Shown piece by piece: positions 1-5,247 of a DNA stretch of 6,336 nt. This stretch comes from Acetatifactor sp. (GTDB lineage Bacteria; Bacillota; Clostridia; Lachnospirales; Lachnospiraceae). The stretch is taken from positions 1 through 6,336 of the forward strand of contig JAILPF010000305.1 of the NCBI GenBank assembly GCA_024699575.1, in the 5' to 3' direction. A model generated the notes under the pieces. It made no database searches, was not told the DNA's origin, and saw nothing but the letters and a program-made list of their open reading frames with translations. Position numbers and translations under genes: made by a program. Every line of letters begins with the position of its first letter. Position 1 is the stretch's first letter.

Positions 1-351
1 CAGGACATATTCTGTCCATGTCTCACCAAATAATTTCAGATTATCGGGAATGGTCTCAAGTCCGGACAGGAAATTGTCAGAATCATGATTCCCTTTTAAA
101 TAGTAAAAATTTATGTCCGGATGTCCTACTATCTCATCCAGCACCACATGACGAGCTGTGGCAGATATATTCGCTGTATCAAACAGATCGCCTGCAATCA
201 GAATCACCTCAATACCCTCTCTTGCAGCGTATGCCACCATTCTGCCAAAAGTCCCCAAAAGCTCAGCTTTCCGTTCCTTCGCATGTTCTTTATCCAGATT
301 GGCGGTCAGTTTGGAATCCAAATGGATATCTGCGCAATGTAAGATTTTCAT
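1..351 (-). CDS. SbcD/YhaO-like DNA repair exonuclease (metallophosphoesterase), N-terminal part only
   Basis: Reverse-strand translation from ATG at 351-349 gives 117 open residues that continue past the left edge, so the gene is partial. The start MKILHCADIHLDS holds metallophosphoesterase motif I (D8, H10). AGDLFD (D55) is motif II and GNHD (N88, H89, D90) is motif III. These residues bind the two catalytic metals (usually Mn) in the calcineurin-like family to which SbcD, Mre11 and YhaO belong. Such nucleases cut DNA ends and hairpins, usually with an SbcC/Rad50-type ATPase. Any partner gene would lie to the left, outside the window. The start is supported by an AAAGGA ribosome binding site about 12 bases upstream on the minus strand, and by a good fit to the family N-terminus. 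The gene is divergent from the GntR operon. The fold is near certain; whether it is SbcD proper, YhaO-like or another paralogue cannot be settled from this fragment. Confidence 0.9.
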   Translation of the reverse strand, partial: MKILHCADIHLDSKLTANLDKEHAKERKAELLGTFGRMVAYAAREGIEVILIAGDLFDTANISATARHVVLDEIVGHPDINFYYLKGNHDSDNFLSGLETIPDNLKLFGETWTEYVL

Positions 352-384
352 TTCTTTATCCGGTCCTTTCCCAGTATCTCTTTC

Positions 385-413
385 ATGTTATCAGTTTTAT
401 GGAAAAAGTGCAA
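385..413 (-). promoter_or_regulatory. Candidate sigma-A promoter for the exonuclease gene
   Basis: On the minus strand TTGCAC (413-408, a weak -35) and TAACAT (390-385, 4 of 6 to the -10 consensus) are separated by 17 bases. A TG one base before the -10 gives an extended -10. Transcription would begin near 378 and leave a leader of about 27 bases before the ATG at 351. This is assigned by eye from consensus only; the -35 is poor and the extended -10 carries most of the weight. Confidence 0.5.
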
Positions 414-425
414 TTGCTAATGCTA

Positions 426-454
426 TTGACATTCTTTGTTTTTCATGCTACTTT
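426..454 (+). promoter_or_regulatory. Candidate sigma-A promoter for the GntR-ABC-response regulator operon
   Basis: A perfect -35 TTGACA (426-431) is followed after 17 bases by TACTTT (449-454). The -10 is weak, 3 of 6, but is preceded by TG at 446-447, which makes an extended -10. The start of transcription would fall near 461, just before the inverted repeat at 464-490 and about 44 bases before the GntR start codon. It lies back to back with the minus-strand promoter at 385-413. The perfect -35 and spacing make this the most likely promoter of the operon; the exact -10 is less certain. Confidence 0.6.
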
Positions 455-463
455 AAATGTATC

Positions 464-490
464 AAGTGTATCGTTCGTCTTAATACAGTT
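464..490 (+). promoter_or_regulatory. YtrA-type operator (AGTGTA-N13-TACAGT inverted repeat)
   Basis: AGTGTA (465-470) and TACAGT (484-489) face each other across exactly 13 bases. Extended arms at 464-471 and 483-490 pair at 7 of 8 positions. From memory, the operator reported for the GntR repressor YtrA of Bacillus subtilis is AGTGTA-N13-TACACT, so this site differs at one base. It begins at the predicted transcription start and ends 14 bases before the ATG of a YtrA-subfamily regulator. That placement fits autorepression by blocking transcription initiation or early elongation. No binding evidence is available from sequence alone. Confidence 0.72.
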
Positions 491-504
491 AGTGGGGTGA
501 ATTT

Positions 505-891
505 ATGATTGTTTTGGATTACCGCGACAAACGGCCTCTCTATGAGCAGGTCACAGAAAAGCTGGCTCATCTGATTATCCGTGGGGCTCTTGCACCGGGT
601 GAGAAGATGCCATCAGTCCGTCAGCTCGCTTTAGAGCTATCCGTCAATCCTAACACGATTCAGCGTGCCTATGCTCAGTTAGAGCAGGACGGGTACCTGT
701 ATTCTGTTGTTGGAAAGGGAAACTTTGTCTCTGAGACCTTTGAATGGAAAATCGGGAAACTAAAAGAGCTGAAAAAAGAACTGACTGCATTGATTTCCCA
801 GGCCCAGACTGCCGGAATGACAAAGGAAGACATTATTGCTTTAATATCCGACATCTACTCTAGAGCTGATCACAAGGAGGAACTAACATGA
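505..891 (+). CDS. YtrA-subfamily GntR transcriptional repressor
   Basis: This 128-residue protein has a GntR winged helix-turn-helix (about residues 10-77) and a short helical tail (about 80-125) instead of a large effector domain, which defines the YtrA subfamily. Diagnostic stretches are RPLYEQVTEKLAHLIIRG, LAPGEKMPSVRQLA, LSVNPNTIQRAYAQLEQDGY (recognition helix region) and VVGKGNFV (wing). Members bind as dimers to an inverted repeat and usually repress their own operon with an ABC transporter. Here a matching repeat lies at 464-490 and the ABC ATPase follows directly, overlapping by four bases (ATGA). The start is the ATG at 505, with GGGGTGA (494-500) as ribosome binding site at good spacing. 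The inducing signal is unknown; in B. subtilis YtrA responds to certain cell-wall antibiotics, and a similar role here is inference. Confidence 0.95.
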   Translation: MIVLDYRDKRPLYEQVTEKLAHLIIRGALAPGEKMPSVRQLALELSVNPNTIQRAYAQLEQDGYLYSVVGKGNFVSETFEWKIGKLKELKKELTALISQAQTAGMTKEDIIALISDIYSRADHKEELT

Positions 892-1790
892 TTGAAATGA
901 AACATGTCAAAAAGCAATTTGATGAAGTGACTGCATTGTCTGACATCACCGCCAACATAGAAGAAGGTCATGTTTTTGGCCTTATCGGGACTAACGGTGC
1001 CGGAAAAAGTACATTACTTCGCTCCATCTCCGGAATCTTTCAACCGGAACAAGGCGAAATTTTAATTGACGGCGAACCGGTATATGACAATCCGTCCGCT
1101 AAAAGTAAACTGTTCTTCATATCCGATGACCAGTTTTTCTTCGCAGGATCCACTCCTCAGGATATGCTATCCTACTATGAGACCATGTATCCCAACTTTG
1201 ACAGAGAGCGCTTCTATACCCTGTTGGATGTATTAAAATTAGACAAGAAACGTAAGATAAACACCTTTTCAAAAGGCATGAAAAAGCAGCTTTCCGTTTT
1301 ATACGGCGTATGCGCAGGCACAAAATACCTGCTCTGCGACGAGACCTTTGACGGCTTGGACCCGGTCATTCGTCAGGCTGTTAAACGACTTTTTATTCAG
1401 GAGATGGAACAGCGAAATATGACCCCCATCATTGCTTCCCACAATCTGCGAGAACTGGAGGATATCTGTGAGCATATCGGGTTGCTCCATCAGGGCGGCA
1501 TTCTTTTCTCAAGAGATCTGGATGAAATGAAGCTCGGCATTTACAAGGTACAATACGTATTAAACAACGCAGATGATTTCGCCAAGCTGTCCTCCAGACT
1601 TGAAGTGTTACAGAAGGAAGCGCGTGGTTCCCTATCCACTCTCACTATCAGAGCTACCCATGAGGAAATCGCTGATGTGATGGCAGAATTGCAACCTGTT
1701 TTCTGGGAGATTCTACCACTGACATTGGAGGAAATATTTATCAGTGAAACGGAGGTACTTGGATATGACTTCAAACATCTCACTCTTTAA
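888..1790 (+). CDS. ABC transporter ATP-binding protein (YtrB/BcrA-like)
   Basis: This 300-residue cytoplasmic ATPase would power the membrane protein encoded next. Visible motifs are Walker A GTNGAGKST (34-42), Q-loop glutamine (82, in ISDDQFFF), signature FSKGMKKQ (127-134), Walker B YLLCDE with D151 and catalytic E152, D-loop GLDP (156-159) and switch histidine H185 (ASHNL). The signature departs from LSGGQ, but SKGM is usual in YtrB-like ATPases next to YtrA regulators. Walker B is followed by T in place of the common P. Residues from about 215 form a C-terminal extension that is common in export-type ATPases. Translation is probably coupled to the GntR gene: the ATG overlaps its TGA, and AAGGAGG (874-880) sits 7 bases upstream. 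All catalytic residues are present, so it should be active. The substrate cannot be read from the sequence; export or membrane extraction of a peptide-like or envelope-active compound is the family-based guess. Confidence 0.95.
   Translation: MIEMKHVKKQFDEVTALSDITANIEEGHVFGLIGTNGAGKSTLLRSISGIFQPEQGEILIDGEPVYDNPSAKSKLFFISDDQFFFAGSTPQDMLSYYETMYPNFDRERFYTLLDVLKLDKKRKINTFSKGMKKQLSVLYGVCAGTKYLLCDETFDGLDPVIRQAVKRLFIQEMEQRNMTPIIASHNLRELEDICEHIGLLHQGGILFSRDLDEMKLGIYKVQYVLNNADDFAKLSSRLEVLQKEARGSLSTLTIRATHEEIADVMAELQPVFWEILPLTLEEIFISETEVLGYDFKHLTL
1751..1755 (+). promoter_or_regulatory. Ribosome binding site that fixes the permease start
   Basis: GGAGG ends 9 bases before the ATG at 1765 and lies within the last codons of the ATPase gene. 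It decides against the in-frame GTG at 1744, which lies upstream of this site and has no comparable signal. Confidence 0.85.
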
Positions 1791-3789
1791 AATAATGAAA
1801 CAGCATACCCATAGGAAAGCATGGCTTCCCATTCTCTCCGCTGTCGTGCAGTTTCTGTTTGGACCGACATTGATGCTGTATCTGTTAGATATCCGCATCA
1901 CCTACTATTCGAATGAACCGGTAACACCTCTTCGTGTGTTTAGCGCCTCCTTGGATTACCTGAAAGGCGGATATGGCTACATGCAGGTGGTGATTCTCAT
2001 CGTCGGAGCAATTTTGGTTTCTGTATTCGGATTCCAATATCTCTTTTCCAAACGCATGACGGATTTATATCAATCCACAGCCATCACAAGAAAGAAACAA
2101 TTCGCAGCAGGATATTTATGTGGACTCCTTTACTGGCTGATTCCCGCTCTGGTATCCGCCCTGCTTACAGCCCTTGTTATCTTTGTGAGAATCGGAGATT
2201 CCTCCTACTTCGGACGGATTCTTACAACTATGGCAACACTGCAGCTTTTGAATATTCTGCTCTTCCTGGCCGTTTACCATTTATGTCTGGTAGCTGTGAC
2301 TATCAGTGGAAACATTTTTAACACTCTGGTGAATATCGGTATTCTGGGATTATCGGCAATCGGGGTTTACGCCATGCTATATGCTTACGAATCGGAGTAT
2401 TTTAAGACGTTTTCCGAGCTTACGTTCTCTATATGGGATATCGGCTGGCTCTCCCCCCTTGTCACTCCGATTATCAGCTATATAGCTATCAACGATGGTC
2501 CGGCCAGCAGCGTATCCGCCGATGCAACTATCGTTCACCTGTTGATTGGCTGTGCCATATTGATGCTGATACAGGGATATATCGCTTACAGATTATACTT
2601 AAAGCGCCCCAGTGAGCACGCAGAACGTGGAACCAGAGAAGGAATTTATACTCTTGCAAGCAAATTCATCCTCTCCGTTTTGGCCGGTTTATTTGGGGCC
2701 TGGTTCATCGGCAATGTGATAGACGGTCGCTCCATCGGACTGGTATGGGGAATCTTTATCTGCATCGTGCTCTCCCTTATATCACACGGTCTGTTGGATA
2801 TGGCTTTTCAGGTCAGCTTCAAAGCCTTTTGGGGACATAAAATCATGTTGATCGTCACCCCCATCTGTGCCTGCATTTTATTCGGAACCTTTGAATCAAA
2901 TATATGGAAATATGATGAATATCTTCCCAAAGCAGCCAATATCAAAAGTGCCACAGTAACCTGTTATCACTTTACAGATGACAGCTTCCCTTATCTGGCG
3001 GAAGACGGAACCATACGCAAATACAATTATGATATGAAAATGCCCACCATCACTCTGACAGATGCCGAGCTCATTCACAGCTTGTTGGAAGACGGAATCG
3101 CTTTTACAAAGGTGAGAGAGTTCTCCGACGACATCTATATTACAATTGAAAAAAAATTCGGTGGGACATATAAAAGAAGCTATAGCCTTACCGAGGAAGG
3201 TTACAAGCTTTTGGCAGCATACCTTGAGTCGGATGAGTACCTCCACGCAAGTTATCCGGCTTCCTGTGGCGATTTCCCGGTTCCTGACCAGATTTATGTC
3301 GATTCAAACCGCTTTCAGGAAAGTCAGGTTGAAAATTATATATACTCACCTGACAAAATCAACCAATTCATAGCTGCCTACAGTGCTGATTTTATGGAAC
3401 ACCATACAGTGGAAGATTTGAGTAATTTCGACAATGTCGGATACATTGAATTCATCTATAACACTCAGGACAGATGGGGTCCCTATATCAACCTGGATAT
3501 ACCAATTAATTATCAACGGACCATCGCATTGTTGGAAGAAATATCCCCTCTGCTCCTTGAATTCACACCTGATTTGCGTAAAAACCTGCAATTTGCCAAT
3601 GACCTGGATGAAGAAATATCTGAATATCTGAGTAGTCTCACTGATGAGGAAATGTCTGAGATTGTAAAGATGCAGTCTTATCACAAGTGGTCAATAAATT
3701 ATTCAGATTTGATTTATATCGGTGAGACCGGCAACTCAACTTCCGTTCGAAACATTTCATGCTATGTGAGCAAAAAAGATCTGCCTTAA
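1765..3789 (+). CDS. ABC transporter permease with large C-terminal non-membrane domain
   Basis: This 674-residue membrane protein is the likely partner of the ATPase upstream. Hydrophobic segments occur around residues 22-42, 72-93, 115-141, 158-180, 187-207, 257-276, 301-319, 325-344 and 358-376, about nine in all, with shorter candidates near 228-241. The remaining ~300 residues (377-674) are polar, acidic and aromatic-rich with no further membrane span. With a cytoplasmic N-terminus and nine spans this domain would face outside, but the span count is by eye. The architecture resembles large permeases found beside YtrA-type regulators in Clostridia, some carrying a C-terminal domain catalogued, as I recall, as DUF6449. 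Only one permease gene is present, so the transporter may be a homodimer. The start is ATG 1765 (GGAGG at 1751-1755), giving a 26-base overlap with the ATPase gene and probable translational coupling. Substrate unknown; the outer domain may bind a ligand or envelope component. Confidence 0.88.
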   Translation: MTSNISLFKIMKQHTHRKAWLPILSAVVQFLFGPTLMLYLLDIRITYYSNEPVTPLRVFSASLDYLKGGYGYMQVVILIVGAILVSVFGFQYLFSKRMTDLYQSTAITRKKQFAAGYLCGLLYWLIPALVSALLTALVIFVRIGDSSYFGRILTTMATLQLLNILLFLAVYHLCLVAVTISGNIFNTLVNIGILGLSAIGVYAMLYAYESEYFKTFSELTFSIWDIGWLSPLVTPIISYIAINDGPASSVSADATIVHLLIGCAILMLIQGYIAYRLYLKRPSEHAERGTREGIYTLASKFILSVLAGLFGAWFIGNVIDGRSIGLVWGIFICIVLSLISHGLLDMAFQVSFKAFWGHKIMLIVTPICACILFGTFESNIWKYDEYLPKAANIKSATVTCYHFTDDSFPYLAEDGTIRKYNYDMKMPTITLTDAELIHSLLEDGIAFTKVREFSDDIYITIEKKFGGTYKRSYSLTEEGYKLLAAYLESDEYLHASYPASCGDFPVPDQIYVDSNRFQESQVENYIYSPDKINQFIAAYSADFMEHHTVEDLSNFDNVGYIEFIYNTQDRWGPYINLDIPINYQRTIALLEEISPLLLEFTPDLRKNLQFANDLDEEISEYLSSLTDEEMSEIVKMQSYHKWSINYSDLIYIGETGNSTSVRNISCYVSKKDLP

Positions 3790-3800
3790 GGCACAGTTTT

Positions 3801-3808
3801 AGAAAGGA
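3801..3808 (+). promoter_or_regulatory. Ribosome binding site that fixes the response regulator start
   Basis: AGAAAGGA ends 7 bases before the ATG at 3816. It supports that start over the in-frame ATG at 3759, which would overlap the permease gene by 31 bases and add 19 residues ahead of the usual receiver N-terminus. Confidence 0.8.
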
Positions 3809-3815
3809 AAAAATC

Positions 3816-4511
3816 ATGAAGTACCAAATAGCTACATGGAACATCTCACAAGAATATACCGCTCTCCTGTCTCCCATCTTGTATGAGAACGGGATCACAC
3901 TGATAGAAGTACAAGATTCGGAAACCTTAAATCAGCTGATAAGCGACCGGCAAATTCACTTGATTCTTGCGGATGTCTTTGAGCCGGATGACACCACTCT
4001 GGGATTGTCCCAGATTACCGAGCTCCAATCCATGTGCCGCCTGCCGTTAATTATTTTCTCTCAGAAAGACGATCTGATGACCAAGATAACAGCATTGGAT
4101 ATCGGAGCAGACGAATTCGTCTGCTCCGGGATCAGCATTCTGGAGCTCCAGGCCAGAATCAGTGCGCTCTTAAGGCGCACCTACCAGCTACCCGGTCCGC
4201 AAGTCAGTGAAAAGCCGATTTATACCGTGCGGGAACTGAAACTGAACGATGAGAGCAAAAAGACCTACGTAGATGGAAAAGAAAAGAAATTAACACCCAT
4301 TGAATACAGAATCCTGAAACTTTTGATAACCAAAAAAGGCCGCCCTGTATCCAGTGAAGAAATCTACAAAACCATCTGGAAAATGAACGCTGTAAATACC
4401 GAAAACGTCATTGCCGTACACATGCGACACATCCGCAAAAAAATTGAAGCCCAACCCGACAACCCCTCCTACCTCAAAGTTGTCCGCGGAATGGGATACA
4501 TGATCGTGTAA
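3816..4511 (+). CDS. Orphan OmpR/PhoB-type response regulator with degraded receiver
   Basis: This 231-residue protein has a receiver-like domain (about 1-120) and an OmpR/PhoB winged-helix DNA-binding domain (about 135-231). The DNA-binding half is canonical: LTPIEYRILKLL (159-170), a recognition helix near 195-211 (ENVIAVHMRHIRKKIE) and the wing VVRGMGYMI. The receiver keeps the presumed phosphoacceptor (D53 in LILADVFEP), a serine in the threonine position (S82) and GADEF (97-101). It lacks the acidic pair after strand 1 (IATWN, 5-9) and the lysine before the usual PF (V-C-S-G-I, S104 in its place). Metal binding and normal phosphorylation are therefore doubtful. No histidine kinase is present, and the gene ends in a terminator. 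It starts 26 bases after the permease with its own AAAGGA site, so it is probably co-transcribed. It may act without phosphorylation, be controlled by protein or ligand contact, or use a distant kinase. Targets are unknown; the operon itself is a reasonable guess. Confidence 0.9.
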   Translation: MKYQIATWNISQEYTALLSPILYENGITLIEVQDSETLNQLISDRQIHLILADVFEPDDTTLGLSQITELQSMCRLPLIIFSQKDDLMTKITALDIGADEFVCSGISILELQARISALLRRTYQLPGPQVSEKPIYTVRELKLNDESKKTYVDGKEKKLTPIEYRILKLLITKKGRPVSSEEIYKTIWKMNAVNTENVIAVHMRHIRKKIEAQPDNPSYLKVVRGMGYMIV

Positions 4512-4521
4512 CGAGCCATGC

Positions 4522-4585
4522 ATAGATAAAAATAAAACAATCGCCGGGAGCTTGCTCACAGGCGATTGTTTTTATTTTTATCTAT
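4522..4585. terminator. Bidirectional intrinsic terminator
   Basis: Arms 4522-4545 and 4561-4585 pair over 24 base pairs with one bulged T, around a 15-base loop (4546-4560). The GC-rich core AATCGCC/GGCGATT is flanked on both sides by A/T runs, so each strand's transcript reads as a stem followed by a U-rich tract. It can therefore end the response-regulator operon from the left and the glucosidase-metalloprotein unit from the right. The loop contains GAG-CTTG-CTC (4548-4557), a small nested hairpin. Confidence 0.92.
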
Positions 4586-4607
4586 ATACGGCGACAGCCG
4601 GCACGAA

Positions 4608-4626
4608 ATAGATGCGCAGCATCTAT
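4608..4626. repeat. Small perfect hairpin, 8-base stem with 3-base loop
   Basis: ATAGATGC (4608-4615) and GCATCTAT (4619-4626) pair perfectly around GCA. It sits inside the larger inverted-repeat element. There is no T-run after it, so it is not a terminator by itself. Its ATCTAT half also matches the end of the right arm of the terminator (4580-4585) and could compete for the same ATAGAT at 4522-4527. Confidence 0.75.
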
Positions 4627-4627
4627 G

Positions 4628-4669
4628 AGTGATGCATGGCTCGTTGCACGCAGTGATGCATGGCTCGTT
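4628..4669. repeat. Two direct copies of an 18-base unit, period 24
   Basis: AGTGATGCATGGCTCGTT occurs at 4628-4645 and again at 4652-4669, separated by GCACGC. The copies are identical over 18 bases. Each contains the palindrome ATGCAT and the inverted counterpart of the left terminal repeat at 4509-4523. This looks like a tandem duplication of the element's right end, and copy number could vary between strains. Confidence 0.85.
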
Positions 4670-5240
4670 ACGGCAATCTCTCAATCAGTTCTCCACCGTG
4701 CATCTTAAGCCACTTTCTCCTAACCTTATAATCCGGCAATACACTCTCCACCTGCTGCCAGAATCTTACAGAATGGTTCATCTCCCGCAGATGGCACAAT
4801 TCGTGCACCACCACGTAATCCAAAACCTCCGGCGGTGTCAGCACCAGGAGACAATTAAAATTCAAATTTCCCTTGCCACTGCAGCTTCCCCATCTTGTGC
4901 GTTGGCTGCGAATACTGATTCTAGCGTAGGAGACACCCATTTGCCTTGCATAATACTCAACTCTTTGAGGAATGACTTCCTTTGCCTGCAGAATGTACTT
5001 TCTCATTTCGCTCTCTGTAAATTTCGGAATGCTTTCCATCCGAAATCTTTCCTCGGCCAGTTTTTGCATGGTATGCTCAATCCAGTCCTGCTTCTCATAG
5101 ACATACCGCATAATCTGTCTCTCACTCATCCGCAAAGGTGCACGAACCAGAATTCTCCCATCATCCACAACCTTTATGGACAATGTGCGTCTGTTACTTC
5201 TTATTATTTCTATCTCAAAATCCAGTATTTTCCTAAACAC
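4668..5240 (-). CDS. YgjP/DUF45 (M48-like) zinc metalloprotein
   Basis: From GTG at 5240 this is a 190-residue protein. It carries the DUF45 hallmarks: RSQRTRWGSCS (about 111-121), then VVHELCHLREMNHS with HExxH at H146, E147, H150, and FW at 160-161, matching the family pattern HELxHxxxxNHSxxFW. Zinc binding by the histidines is expected. The family is often labelled a metal-dependent hydrolase; its physiological substrate is poorly settled, and I would not transfer any specific activity. The frame stays open to an ATG at 5384, but that would overlap the glucosidase by 137 bases and add residues foreign to the family. GTG at 5240 comes 7 bases after the glucosidase stop, with AAGGAG (5259-5254) upstream, though the 13-base spacing is long. 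It is downstream in a two-gene unit with the glucosidase. Its TAA lies in the terminal repeat of the element at 4509-4670. Confidence 0.88.
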   Translation of the reverse strand: MFRKILDFEIEIIRSNRRTLSIKVVDDGRILVRAPLRMSERQIMRYVYEKQDWIEHTMQKLAEERFRMESIPKFTESEMRKYILQAKEVIPQRVEYYARQMGVSYARISIRSQRTRWGSCSGKGNLNFNCLLVLTPPEVLDYVVVHELCHLREMNHSVRFWQQVESVLPDYKVRRKWLKMHGGELIERLP

Positions 5241-5247
5241 GTCTGTC

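Larger units (their letters stand above)
4509..4670. repeat. 162-base inverted-repeat element between convergent genes (MITE/REP-like)
   Basis: The 15-base sequence TAACGAGCCATGCAT (4509-4523) recurs as its exact reverse complement at 4656-4670, and 14 of the 15 bases recur again at 4632-4645. The outer repeats bound a region packed with hairpins: the long stem 4522-4585, CGGC-GACA-GCCG (4589-4600) and ATAGATGC-GCA-GCATCTAT (4608-4626). The TAA of each terminal repeat is the stop codon of the flanking gene, so the element starts exactly where both reading frames end. It has no coding capacity. It could be a mobile miniature element, a dispersed palindromic repeat or a terminator elaborated by duplication; one copy cannot tell these apart. 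No target-site duplication is evident. Confidence 0.75.

Noticed and set aside
458..472. Direct repeat TGTATC (458-463, 467-472) as a separate operator
   Set aside because: The second copy is part of the inverted repeat at 464-490, which fits the YtrA site in half-site and spacing. A GntR dimer would use the inverted form, so the direct repeat is probably coincidental.
18..508. Three overlapping plus-strand reading frames
   Set aside because: They are antisense to the metallophosphoesterase, whose minus-strand frame carries all the catalytic motifs. The plus-strand products show no recognisable domain and no ribosome binding site.
1744..1764. GTG 21 bases upstream as permease start
   Set aside because: It has no ribosome binding site, whereas GGAGG at 1751-1755 is placed correctly for ATG 1765.
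3759..3815. Upstream ATG as response regulator start
   Set aside because: It would add 19 basic residues ahead of the first receiver strand and overlap the permease gene. AAAGGA at 3803-3808 serves ATG 3816.
3790..3815. Possible terminator or separate promoter between permease and response regulator
   Set aside because: The 26-base gap has no stem-loop, T-run or promoter-like pair; co-transcription is the simpler reading. A promoter inside the permease 3' end cannot be excluded.
4628..4669. CRISPR-like repeat
   Set aside because: There are only two copies, the separating sequence is 6 bases, and no cas genes are in the window.
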